In this document: positions 16,434 to 24,794 of the stretch, piece by piece
Position numbering within the stretch: position 1 is the first letter of the stretch
How the letters are laid out: the number at the start of each line of letters is the position of its first letter
NCBI GenBank assembly: GCA_910584265.1
Contig: CAJTZE010000018.1
Coordinates: 1 to 57,530, forward strand
Origin: an uncultured Dorea sp.
GTDB taxonomy: Bacteria > Bacillota > Clostridia > Lachnospirales > Lachnospiraceae
DNA: 57,530 bases
Direction of reading: 5' to 3'
Notes under the pieces: generated by a model
Told to the model about the DNA's origin: nothing
The model's database searches: none
Seen by the model: the letters and a program-made list of their open reading frames with translations, nothing else
Program-made: the position numbers and the translations under genes

Positions 16434-17014
16434 CTTCTCTTCCCGCCTCCACGAAAGCAGCGAAATCTTCTCTTTCTCTTATTTTTCAAAACCACTCTGC
16501 GGATATAAGCAAAGGTTTTCTCCTCCCCCTGCTCTGCCAGCATCTTCAATAGATGATGCAGAAGCGCCGCAGTATCCTTATGTACCATATTGCCCAGCTT
16601 TGCCGCTCCCTGCTCATAATATTCCAGCGGATGACAATCCTGATAGTTTTCTTTCTGATAAGTCTTTGACGCCGCAACCCGATCCATAAACATCTCGATC
16701 ACATATCTCACGGGCATCTTAGAGCCGGCAAGAAGCCGTTCCTTCTCTGCCGTATAATCAATCCAATATTCATAGTGATGTTTATTGCGTCCCTTATGGT
16801 GCAGCCAGGCAGTAGACACCCCTGCCGCCTCCCGCTCTGCGTTATTGGGACTTCTGTTCCCTTGAAAATACCTGCATCCAACCAGAAATTCCGCAGGAGA
16901 ATACTTCGACAGGTCATGGAGCAGCCCCTGCTTGTACAGGCCCACTTTAAAGCATCCCTTCATAACCAGAAGCTTATGATGATTGATCGTCCGCAGATGT
17001 TCCAATGCTTTCAT
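16421..17014 (-). CDS. DUF5662 family protein
   Basis: 197 residues, His-rich helical protein of the DUF5662 type. Conserved-looking segments are HHKLLVMKGCF, GLLHDLSKYSPAEF, HHKGRNKHHYEYW and HPLEYYEQGA, whose spaced His and Asp residues resemble an HD-type metal site; this is an inference and the function is unknown. The C-terminal tail is strongly basic (about the last 20 residues). AGAGG precedes the ATG by 10 bases. It overlaps the start of the desulfidase-like gene, so the two are probably co-translated. Confidence 0.75.
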   Translation of the reverse strand: MKALEHLRTINHHKLLVMKGCFKVGLYKQGLLHDLSKYSPAEFLVGCRYFQGNRSPNNAEREAAGVSTAWLHHKGRNKHHYEYWIDYTAEKERLLAGSKMPVRYVIEMFMDRVAASKTYQKENYQDCHPLEYYEQGAAKLGNMVHKDTAALLHHLLKMLAEQGEEKTFAYIRRVVLKNKRKRRFRCFRGGGKRRCMN

Positions 17015-17124
17015 ACAATATAACCTCTTTCTTCTTATTTCGCTTTAAATTTTCCACTTAAACAGCTCACATTTCGCCCACCTAAGAACTGCCTCAATGC
17101 AGGCTGTGCAGATGCGGAAATTTA

Positions 17125-17793
17125 CTAACACTTATACGCCAGCAGGTATAAGATTATCAGATGCACCGGATAAAACAGATAGAAGAAATATTTCATACTC
17201 CTGCCCTTCTTCCCGTTATACAGGGCAATCGGTATCACAGCAAGCGCCCCGGCATTCTGGATCCTGCTCTCCCAAAGGAAATTCCACGCGGCTCCGCCGA
17301 TATACTGTACCGTCTTCCTCTCTCCTGCCATCTGAAAAACCGCAATCAAAAGGATTCCGCGGAATCCGTAATCCGTATGCAGAATCTCGGCCGCCCACAT
17401 GGCAAGCAGCACGATCCCGGCCCGGATTACAATATCCTTCTCTTTATCTAAAAGCCACAGCATTCCAAGGCCGATAAAAAGAGTGAAAAATACATTCTGC
17501 TTTTCCAGTGTCCACAGACGATGATGAAACGCAAGGTCAAAGGGATACTCGGATATCAGTGCAAACAGTCCCAGCCTTCCCATATACTTCCTTACATCTC
17601 TTGTATGACAATAGCCTTCCACCAGAAGAAAACAAAATATCGGGAATGCCAGCCGCCCTGCATAGCGGAGCCAGATTTCATCTGTATAAAGAACTGCACC
17701 AATATGGTCGGCCGCCATCGATGCGATCGCCAGAACCTTCAGCTGGAAAACCGTAAGACCGGCCCTCTTCTCTTTTTCTACTGCCCCTCCCAT
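17125..17793 (-). CDS. TraX family membrane protein
   Basis: 222 residues with about six to seven transmembrane helices. TraX landmarks are LKVLAIASMAADHIGAV, YAGRLAFPIFCFLLVEGY and FALISEYPFDLAFH. TraX acetylates F-pilin in plasmid systems, but chromosomal homologues in Firmicutes have no pilin partner, and the fold is related to membrane acyltransferases. No conjugation genes are nearby. The start is 2 bases after the stop of the GH13 homologue, so the two are translated together with the binding-protein gene upstream. Confidence 0.82.
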   Translation of the reverse strand: MGGAVEKEKRAGLTVFQLKVLAIASMAADHIGAVLYTDEIWLRYAGRLAFPIFCFLLVEGYCHTRDVRKYMGRLGLFALISEYPFDLAFHHRLWTLEKQNVFFTLFIGLGMLWLLDKEKDIVIRAGIVLLAMWAAEILHTDYGFRGILLIAVFQMAGERKTVQYIGGAAWNFLWESRIQNAGALAVIPIALYNGKKGRSMKYFFYLFYPVHLIILYLLAYKC

Positions 17794-17795
17794 GA

Positions 17796-19490
17796 TTACC
17801 TGCCTGCCAGAATCAGAATCGTGCGCTCTGCCACTATCGTATCGTGCTGATTCTTAAGAAGCTTCGGTTCTTTCAAAATCCCCTCACCTGTGGAAGCAAT
17901 TACCTGCCATTTTTTCTTGCCGGAAAGAGCCGGTAATGCAAAAGTATGCTCCAGCCAGTGCATATTATAAATCACAAAAATATCATCATCATCCGCGGCG
18001 GCGCCGCAGTAAAAGACCCCTAACAGCCTGCTGCTGACCTCATCCGGCGTACGCCATGCATATTCTCCATGATAAGAGACATCCGGAATCCCGCATCGTA
18101 TGGAATCCATTCCTTTTAAGGGTTCCTTCTGCATCAATACCGGATGCGCTTTCCTGAGAGCGATCAGCTCTTTTACAAATTCAAATACACAGCCCTGCTT
18201 CTTCAATCTGCTCCAGTCCAGCCATGCGGTAGGATTATCCTGACAATAAACGTTATTATTTCCCTTCTGGGTATTTCCGAATTCATCTCCGGCTAGTATG
18301 CAGGGCGTTCCCTGCGCAGACAAAAGCAGCAGGAACGCATTGCGTATCTGATTCTTTCTCAGCTCATTTACCGCCTTTTTCCTGCTTGGTCCCTCCGCCC
18401 CGCAGTTCCAGCTGTAATTATAGTCCGGGCCGTCCTGGTTATTCTCCCCGTTTGCCTCATTGTGCTTACTGTCATAAGAAACTAAATCATTCAGTGTAAA
18501 TCCATTGTGGCCTGCAATATAGTTATAACTCTCCTTCGTGTGGTGGTTCAGCCAATAGATCACTCCGCTCACCATGCCCTCGTCACCTTTGAGGAATCTG
18601 CGCATGGTATTCTGGAAATCCTCTCTATGAATAAGAAGCTTCGTCTTCTTAAGAATCGGATCCGCATAAATCATATCCATCGGAGCCGTCCCGGGATTCA
18701 GGATAAATCCATCCACATGGTACTCCATCCGATAATACCGGAGGCATTCCTCCACCATCTGTCTGGATACACCCCCGTCAAAGGGCATCTCCAATACCAC
18801 TTCTATCCCGGCCTTATGGCAAGCCTTTATCATATCCTTAAGTTCTGTCACACCGTCTCCCGATGCGGCATAGCTGCCCTTAGGCGCAAAATAATAGCCC
18901 GGGCCGTATCCCCAGTAATTAATCCCGGATCTGGTACGTTCCTCAAATTCATAAACCGGCATACAGTGGATTTGGTTAATGCCAAGCTCCGTCAGATAAG
19001 GAATCTTCTCTATAACCCCGCGGAATGTCCCTTTATGCTTCACTCCGGAAGAAGAATGCCGGGTAAATCCCCTCACATGCAGGCTGTAAGCCACAACACG
19101 GTTCATAGGAATATTTAAGGGTTCATCTCCTTCCCAGTCATAGACGCCCGCCGCAAGATTTCCGCGTATTTCCCCGGCAGAAATATTCTGCGGCTCCCCC
19201 CATGTCTTCCTGCCCGTCAGCTTCTTTGCATAAGGATCCACGTAATACTCCCCGTCAATCCGATAAAGATATTCGTAGGATTCCCCTTCCATATCTTCAA
19301 GAGCCAGACAACGCACCTCTCCTGCGGCCGTCTCTTCTTTTAGTTCACACGCAAAAACAGGAACATCCCCCTCCTTCTGGTATAACAGAAGCTCGCATGC
19401 CTTTCCCTGCGGGATAGCCGCCGCAAAGTTCATCCCTTTGTCTGTTCCTGTTACTCCAAGAGGTAATGGTGTTCCCTGTGTCTGCTTCAT
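17796..19490 (-). CDS. GlgX/isoamylase-like GH13 protein, catalytic residues lost
   Basis: 564 residues, shorter than GlgX/TreX debranching enzymes (about 660-720). An N-terminal CBM48-like domain (about 1-120) is followed by a GH13 barrel and a C-terminal beta domain. Homology is clear in GHNGFTLNDLVSYDSKHNEA and DGFILNPGTAPMD, but all catalytic positions are changed: nucleophile Asp to Asn265 (GFRFD becomes GFILN, also losing the Arg), acid/base Glu to His288 (TKLIAEAWD becomes TKLLIHRED) and stabiliser Asp to Asn329 (HDGF becomes HNGF). Region I is EMPFDGG instead of DVVYNHT. The region II-III spacing is also shortened. It should bind but not cleave glucans. The reading frame is intact. 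Middle gene of a three-gene operon. Confidence 0.85.
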   Translation of the reverse strand: MKQTQGTPLPLGVTGTDKGMNFAAAIPQGKACELLLYQKEGDVPVFACELKEETAAGEVRCLALEDMEGESYEYLYRIDGEYYVDPYAKKLTGRKTWGEPQNISAGEIRGNLAAGVYDWEGDEPLNIPMNRVVAYSLHVRGFTRHSSSGVKHKGTFRGVIEKIPYLTELGINQIHCMPVYEFEERTRSGINYWGYGPGYYFAPKGSYAASGDGVTELKDMIKACHKAGIEVVLEMPFDGGVSRQMVEECLRYYRMEYHVDGFILNPGTAPMDMIYADPILKKTKLLIHREDFQNTMRRFLKGDEGMVSGVIYWLNHHTKESYNYIAGHNGFTLNDLVSYDSKHNEANGENNQDGPDYNYSWNCGAEGPSRKKAVNELRKNQIRNAFLLLLSAQGTPCILAGDEFGNTQKGNNNVYCQDNPTAWLDWSRLKKQGCVFEFVKELIALRKAHPVLMQKEPLKGMDSIRCGIPDVSYHGEYAWRTPDEVSSRLLGVFYCGAAADDDDIFVIYNMHWLEHTFALPALSGKKKWQVIASTGEGILKEPKLLKNQHDTIVAERTILILAGR

Positions 19491-19512
19491 ACTCGTCTCC
19501 TTATTCTTCTCC

Positions 19513-20514
19513 TTACTGCCATCCGTCAGCTCCGTACATCTTCACATTGTCACTGTTGATCATAAACACATCTTCATAAATCTCTTCTTCGTATTCGTCC
19601 CCGTCAAGAATCGCAATTCCTGTCCGGGCCGCTTCCTTTCCTATGCCGATTGGGGACTGAGCCGCCGTTCCGGCAATCTGCGTATCTGATTTTACAAGCT
19701 CTTTCTTAATGTCCGGCGAGCCGTCCACACCATAGATGATCACATTCTTCATTCCGGCGAGATTAACCGCGGTGGTGGCTCCCACTGCAATCTGGTCATT
19801 TCCGCACATGATCACATCAATATCTGTATGCTCCTTTAACATCTCCTGAGTAATTTCCAGAGCCTTCTGGAATTCCCCGTTGGTATCTGCCCTGTCTACA
19901 ATCTCAAACCCGGCTTCGGCAGAGGATACCGCCTTTTCAAATCCTGTTATTCTTTCATTGATAGAATTCTGGGTCGGACACTCCAGAATCAGTATCTTAC
20001 CGCCTTCTGGACGCTTCTCCAGCAGATCTTCCCCGCAGATATATCCGGCATCCTCATTATTAGAGCCGATATATGCATCTACATACTCCATCTCTTTTAC
20101 CTGTGTATCCACATTGATAATCTTAATATCCGCTTCCTTCAAAGCCTCTAAGGCCTCTGTAATTTCTATCCAGTTAACCGGACAGATAAATATTGCATCA
20201 ATCCCTTCATCGATCATCTCCATAATCTGCTCGTTCTGAAGCGCAGGGTCACTCTCCGGATTCTTTGTGATCAGCGTATAGCCTTCCTTGTCAAGGACCT
20301 CCGTTATAGCACTCTCCAGTGTGATGAAATAAGGATTATCCATATCAATTGCACTGAATCCAAACTTGTATCCGGTATCTTCTTCCTCTTCCCCGGGCTC
20401 TTCCTCCGAAGATACAGCATTATCTTCCGGTGTACCTACTGCCTTTTTACAGCCATACAAAGCCAGAATACCTATAAGAAGAGCAGCAAGCACAATCCAT
20501 GCTTTCTTTTTCAT
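19513..20514 (-). CDS. RbsB-type sugar-binding lipoprotein
   Basis: 333 residues. A lipoprotein signal ends at lipobox LALYGC (Cys22), then an acidic linker (SSEEEPGEEEED), then a type I periplasmic-binding fold with IDMDNPYF, DAIFICPVNW, IKIINVDTQV, VIMCGNDQIAVGA and IYGVDGSPD, as in ribose/galactose-binding proteins of ABC systems. It should capture a sugar or related small molecule at the outer face of the membrane. No ABC permease or ATPase is adjacent; instead it leads an operon with the inactive GH13 protein (22 bases downstream) and TraX. GGAGG precedes the ATG. Confidence 0.88.
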   Translation of the reverse strand: MKKKAWIVLAALLIGILALYGCKKAVGTPEDNAVSSEEEPGEEEEDTGYKFGFSAIDMDNPYFITLESAITEVLDKEGYTLITKNPESDPALQNEQIMEMIDEGIDAIFICPVNWIEITEALEALKEADIKIINVDTQVKEMEYVDAYIGSNNEDAGYICGEDLLEKRPEGGKILILECPTQNSINERITGFEKAVSSAEAGFEIVDRADTNGEFQKALEITQEMLKEHTDIDVIMCGNDQIAVGATTAVNLAGMKNVIIYGVDGSPDIKKELVKSDTQIAGTAAQSPIGIGKEAARTGIAILDGDEYEEEIYEDVFMINSDNVKMYGADGWQ

Positions 20515-20657
20515 AGTTTCCTTCCTCCCTGTGTATGCATATTTATTCTACAACATTTTATAGTGTTTGACCAGAAAAAATTGTTACTTACTGTTTACTT
20601 ACCTTCCCCTCTCTGTTAAAGTATAGGTACAATCCCGCTGAAAAAGGAGAACGAATT

Positions 20658-20960
20658 ATGGATGAATTATTCAACACCCCGGAGGGTCTTGGCACCGTGA
20701 CCCTGACACTGGACAACGATAAGGAACTGGAATGTGAGATCCTCACCATCTATACAGCCGCAGGAAAAGACTACATCGCCCTTGCACCTCAGGATGAAGC
20801 TATGGACGATATCGTCTACCTCTACCGCTATATCGATCACGGCGAGGATGAGCCGGAGCTGGAATTAATTGAAGACGATGAGGAATACGAAATCGCTTCT
20901 GACGGGTTCGATGAATGGCTGGATACCATGGAATTTGAAGCATTAGACTGTGATGAGTAG
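20658..20960 (+). CDS. DUF1292 family acidic protein
   Basis: 100 residues, strongly acidic, with the DUF1292 pattern: TLTLDNDKELECEILTIYTAAGKDYIAL then IVYLYRYIDHGEDEPELELIEDDEEYE. Function unknown; these proteins are short, soluble and common in clostridia next to housekeeping genes. AAAGGAG precedes the ATG. The last 18 bases overlap the end of the convergent UvrD-like helicase gene. Confidence 0.85.
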   Translation: MDELFNTPEGLGTVTLTLDNDKELECEILTIYTAAGKDYIALAPQDEAMDDIVYLYRYIDHGEDEPELELIEDDEEYEIASDGFDEWLDTMEFEALDCDE

Positions 20961-22784
20961 CTCACTGACAAAACGGGAAGGAGACACCTCTTTGCCGTTT
21001 TTATTTTTCACATAGCTGATGATCAGCTCCCTCTTTGCCCTTGTCATAGCCACATAAAACATCCTCCGTTCTTCCTCAAGCTCTGCATCCAGCTTCGCCT
21101 TCTTATAAGGAATCACGCCTTCATTGCTCTCGATAATAAATACTGTGTCAAATTCCAATCCCTTCGCCCCATGCATCGTCATCAGGAAGATGCCATCCTT
21201 CTCCTCTGCCTTTCTATTCTTCTGCTCGCCCAATGCTTTCGTATACTCTTCTATGTAAGAAAGCCATTCAAGGGTACTGGAAAAATCCTTCGCCCGCTCC
21301 TGTACCTCCATAAGCAGCGAAAACAAATCCTCTGCATTTGTTTTTCTGCTTTCTGCATATTCCTTCAAATACTCATCATAGCCGATATGCTTCCGTATAT
21401 ACTGTATGGATGCGTAAGGCGTCTGGCCCTCAAGCATCTTTATATCCCATTCAAACTGGTCGATTCGATCTAACATCCAGCTCTTATCCATATAAAACCG
21501 CCTCAGTTCCTCAAAGGACACGGTCCCGTGCTCTAAACTCTCTCTGCTGATATACCGCTTCGGCGCATTCATCACATCTAGGAATACCCTCCTGCTGCGG
21601 TCTCCCGCCGCCAGCCTCACATAGCTAAGAAGCTTCCTCACTGCAAAGTGTTCATAAATATTCTGTATCTGTTCCTTTGCCTGAAAGGGAATCTGATTCT
21701 CCAAAAGAAGCTCCATCAAAACTCGCGCATCATTCCCGGACCGGTAGAGCACCGCGATCTGGCGGAGGGAAATCCCCTTTCCTGTAAGCTCCTTTACCTT
21801 CCCGATCAGATATCCGCTCTCCTCCGCCGGATCCTTTACCTCCTGCACATGGATGCAGGGACCCTTCGGATTCTCTGTGGAAAGCTTCTTCTCATATCTC
21901 TGGCTGTTGCGGCCGATCACCTTGAGGGCGCCGTTTACAATATTTCTGCTGGAACGATAATTGACCCCCAGCACAAGCTTCTCTGTTTCTGGATAGTCAT
22001 TTCCAAATCCAAGCATGATCTCCGGGCTTGCTCCCCGGAACCGGTAAATAGACTGGTCGTCGTCCCCCACAACAAACAGGTTGTTCTCCGGCATTGCAAG
22101 CATCCGTATCACTTCATATTGGATCCGGTTCACATCCTGAAACTCATCGATCAGGATAAACTGAAACCGCTCCTGCCACTGCCTTAAAATATCCTCCCGC
22201 CTTCGGAACAGATCAAAGCAGAGCAGCAGCATGTCGTCAAAGTCTATCTTGCGCGCCGCCTTCCTCTGCTTCTCATATGCCTGATAAATTCTCCTGAACA
22301 TCACCCCGTGGCGGGCAGACTCATACCGCTCTACAGGAATGCCCCGGTTTTTCACATTACTGATCTCCGTGATCAGATCCTGAAGTTCTTCCCTTTCATC
22401 AGCAGTCTCCAGCTCGTACCCAAGCTCCGGCGAAGCGATAATCTGACGGAGAAGCTGATACTTCTCCTCCTCCGCCAGAATGTTTTCAGATCCAAGACGG
22501 TATGCCCACTTCAATATCCCAAAATACACCCCATGAAAGGTTCCAAATGTAACCGGCAGATTTCTTCCCTCCATCAACGATTTAAATCTGTTCTGCATCT
22601 CGTAGGACGCCGCTCGGGTAAAAGTAATGACCAGAATATTTTCCGGTCTTACTTTATAATGCTCTATTAAATAACAAATTCGTCTGGCAATGGTAAATGT
22701 CTTACCAGACCCCGGCCCCGCAAGTACCATGCAGGGACCTGTATAATGACGGATCGCACGCTCCTGTACTTCGTTCGGACGCAT
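20943..22784 (-). CDS. UvrD/PcrA-like ATP-dependent DNA helicase
   Basis: 613 residues, superfamily 1A helicase. Q-motif NEVQERAI, Walker A AGPGSGKT, motif II LIDEFQDVN, motif III GDDDQSIYRFRGA, motif IV region VNYRSSRNIV, motif V TMHGAKGLEFDTVF and motif VI EEERRMFYVAMTRAKREL are all present, so it should be active. It is about 110-130 residues shorter than PcrA and lacks the C-terminal tail that binds RNA polymerase in PcrA, so it is a second, short helicase rather than pcrA itself. Three bases separate it from gltX upstream. Confidence 0.92.
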   Translation of the reverse strand: MRPNEVQERAIRHYTGPCMVLAGPGSGKTFTIARRICYLIEHYKVRPENILVITFTRAASYEMQNRFKSLMEGRNLPVTFGTFHGVYFGILKWAYRLGSENILAEEEKYQLLRQIIASPELGYELETADEREELQDLITEISNVKNRGIPVERYESARHGVMFRRIYQAYEKQRKAARKIDFDDMLLLCFDLFRRREDILRQWQERFQFILIDEFQDVNRIQYEVIRMLAMPENNLFVVGDDDQSIYRFRGASPEIMLGFGNDYPETEKLVLGVNYRSSRNIVNGALKVIGRNSQRYEKKLSTENPKGPCIHVQEVKDPAEESGYLIGKVKELTGKGISLRQIAVLYRSGNDARVLMELLLENQIPFQAKEQIQNIYEHFAVRKLLSYVRLAAGDRSRRVFLDVMNAPKRYISRESLEHGTVSFEELRRFYMDKSWMLDRIDQFEWDIKMLEGQTPYASIQYIRKHIGYDEYLKEYAESRKTNAEDLFSLLMEVQERAKDFSSTLEWLSYIEEYTKALGEQKNRKAEEKDGIFLMTMHGAKGLEFDTVFIIESNEGVIPYKKAKLDAELEEERRMFYVAMTRAKRELIISYVKNKNGKEVSPSRFVSELLITV

Positions 22785-22787
22785 GAA

Positions 22788-24248
22788 CTACCTCGCTTCT
22801 AATTTCTCGATTCCCATACGGATACGGGCAAGGGATTCTTCCTTTCCAAGGACATCCATGATCTCTGTTGCCCCTCCCGGCGTATTCTGCTTGCCGGAAA
22901 CCGCCGTGCGGATCGGCCACATCACATATCCGATCTTCTTCTCATTTTCTGCCGCGTACTGCTTCAGCGCTCCAAACAGTGCATCATTGCCAAAATCCTC
23001 CTGGCTCTCCAAAACAGGGAGCACACCCTTTAAAAGCTCCAGAGAATTCTCTTCGTTAGTCTTCATCTTCTTATGGCAGTACATCGCCGTATCATACTCC
23101 GGAACCGCCGCGAAGAAGTCTATCTGATCCCTGATATCTAAGAACGTCTCAATCCTGGTCTTGATCAGCCCTGCAATCTTATGCAGGTCATACTGATCTT
23201 CGACAACCTCCTCCACATACGGCTTCGCAAGCTCAAAGAATTTCTCCGGATCCATAGCCTTCAGATACTCACTGTTCATCCAGCGGAGCTTCACCACGTC
23301 AAATACCGCCGGTGACTTGCTCATATGACGGTAATCAAAGGCCTCCACCAACTCCGGAAGCGAGAAAATCTCCCGGTTATCCTCCGGGCACCATCCCAGC
23401 AGCGCTACATAGTTGACAATTGCCTCAGACACAAACCCCTGCTCCAGCAGATCCTCATAGGAGGAGTGGCCGCAACGCTTACTTAACTTCTTATGGGTCT
23501 CGTCCGTGATCAGCGGACAGTGTACATAAGTGGGAACCTCCCAGCCGAACGCCTCATAGAGGCGGTTATACTTCGGTGCCGAGGACAGGTATTCATTCCC
23601 TCTCACCACATGGGTGATCCCCATCAGATGATCGTCAACTACATTGGCAAAATTATAAGTCGGATACCCGTCGGACTTAATCAGGATCATATCATCCAGC
23701 TCCGCATTGGGCACTGTAATATCCCCGTAAATGTCATCATGGAAGGTGGTTGTTCCCTCTGTAGGCATATTAATGCGGATCACGTAAGGCTTCCCTGCAT
23801 CCAGGTTCGCCTGGATCTCTTCCTTACTCAGATGCAGGCAGTGCTTATCATACACCACGATCTCCGTTCCTGATTCGGACACGGTGCTCCTTAAGGATTC
23901 CAGTCTCTCCTTATCACAGAAGCAATAGTACGCATCCCCCTGCTCGATCAGCTGCTTCGCATACTTCAGGTAAAGTCCGGAAGCATTCCGCTCACTCTGG
24001 ACATAAGGGCCCACGCCTCCGTCCTTGTCCGGCCCCTCGTCATGGATCAGCCCGGTCTTTTCCAAGGTCCGGTAAATTATCTCAAGAGCGCCTTCCACAA
24101 ACCTTTCCTGATCCGTATCCTCAATCCGAAGCATAAAATCTCCATCCTCATGCTTCGCGATCAGATATGCGTACAGCGCCGTCCTCAAATTACCCACATG
24201 CATCCTTCCCGTAGGACTGGGTGCAAATCTTGTCCTTACTTTACTCAT
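22788..24248 (-). CDS. gltX: Glutamyl-tRNA synthetase
   Basis: 486 residues, class Ib synthetase charging tRNA-Glu (and often tRNA-Gln where GatCAB is used). The HIGH-equivalent is in RFAPSPTGRMHVGNLRTAL, the KMSKS-equivalent in KKLSKRCGHSS, and RIEDTDQERF is the Glu-binding segment. GGAGATATAAG precedes the ATG. Co-directional with the helicase gene, 3 bases apart. No T-box leader was seen upstream. Confidence 0.97.
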   Translation of the reverse strand: MSKVRTRFAPSPTGRMHVGNLRTALYAYLIAKHEDGDFMLRIEDTDQERFVEGALEIIYRTLEKTGLIHDEGPDKDGGVGPYVQSERNASGLYLKYAKQLIEQGDAYYCFCDKERLESLRSTVSESGTEIVVYDKHCLHLSKEEIQANLDAGKPYVIRINMPTEGTTTFHDDIYGDITVPNAELDDMILIKSDGYPTYNFANVVDDHLMGITHVVRGNEYLSSAPKYNRLYEAFGWEVPTYVHCPLITDETHKKLSKRCGHSSYEDLLEQGFVSEAIVNYVALLGWCPEDNREIFSLPELVEAFDYRHMSKSPAVFDVVKLRWMNSEYLKAMDPEKFFELAKPYVEEVVEDQYDLHKIAGLIKTRIETFLDIRDQIDFFAAVPEYDTAMYCHKKMKTNEENSLELLKGVLPVLESQEDFGNDALFGALKQYAAENEKKIGYVMWPIRTAVSGKQNTPGGATEIMDVLGKEESLARIRMGIEKLEAR

Positions 24249-24317
24249 CTTATATCTCCATTTCTTTCATTTTCTATACGATTCTTTACATAATTCTATC
24301 AGAATTACTTTCCTCCG

Positions 24318-24794
24318 TCAATACCAATCATCCTTGTTCTTTTTTCTCCTCCGGGCTCTCCAATAGTCGCCGGAAAACACCTCTCTTGGAATAGATACGG
24401 CGGATACGATTCCAAATACGATCCCAAATGCAATCTTTACGGCAAGAAACCCGCTCTGTCCCGCTTCCCTCGTCTCGCTGATCACCAGGTCATAGGCCAT
24501 ATAATACACGCTTGCCCCCGGAATCAGCGGAAAAATCCCCGGAATCACAAACATCGTGATCGGGCATTTCATCCGTACCGTAAGAATTCTGGAAATCAGC
24601 ACCACCGTAAGAGACGCGGCGAAAGACGCGATCGCCGGCGAAGTGGGCTTTAACAGCGCGCAATATATCAGCCATCCCCATGTCCCGATCGCGGCACAGC
24701 TCACATAAAAGCGATTCGGAACATGAAACAATACCGCAAAAGCAACCGTCCCCAGACACGGACAGACCAGATTTACTACAAACCAGTCAAGCAT
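24318..24794 (-). CDS. Threonine/serine exporter small subunit (YjjB/ThrE C-half)
   Basis: 158 residues from the ATG at 24794 (GGAGG 9 bases upstream). It has four to five transmembrane helices and the ThrE_2 segment VIPGIFPLIPGASVYYMAYDLV. In split ThrE systems this half works with a DUF1212 partner to export threonine, serine or related acids such as succinate. The partner gene overlaps its start by 19 bases. The C-terminal tail is basic and cytosolic. Confidence 0.85.
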   Translation of the reverse strand: MLDWFVVNLVCPCLGTVAFAVLFHVPNRFYVSCAAIGTWGWLIYCALLKPTSPAIASFAASLTVVLISRILTVRMKCPITMFVIPGIFPLIPGASVYYMAYDLVISETREAGQSGFLAVKIAFGIVFGIVSAVSIPREVFSGDYWRARRRKKNKDDWY

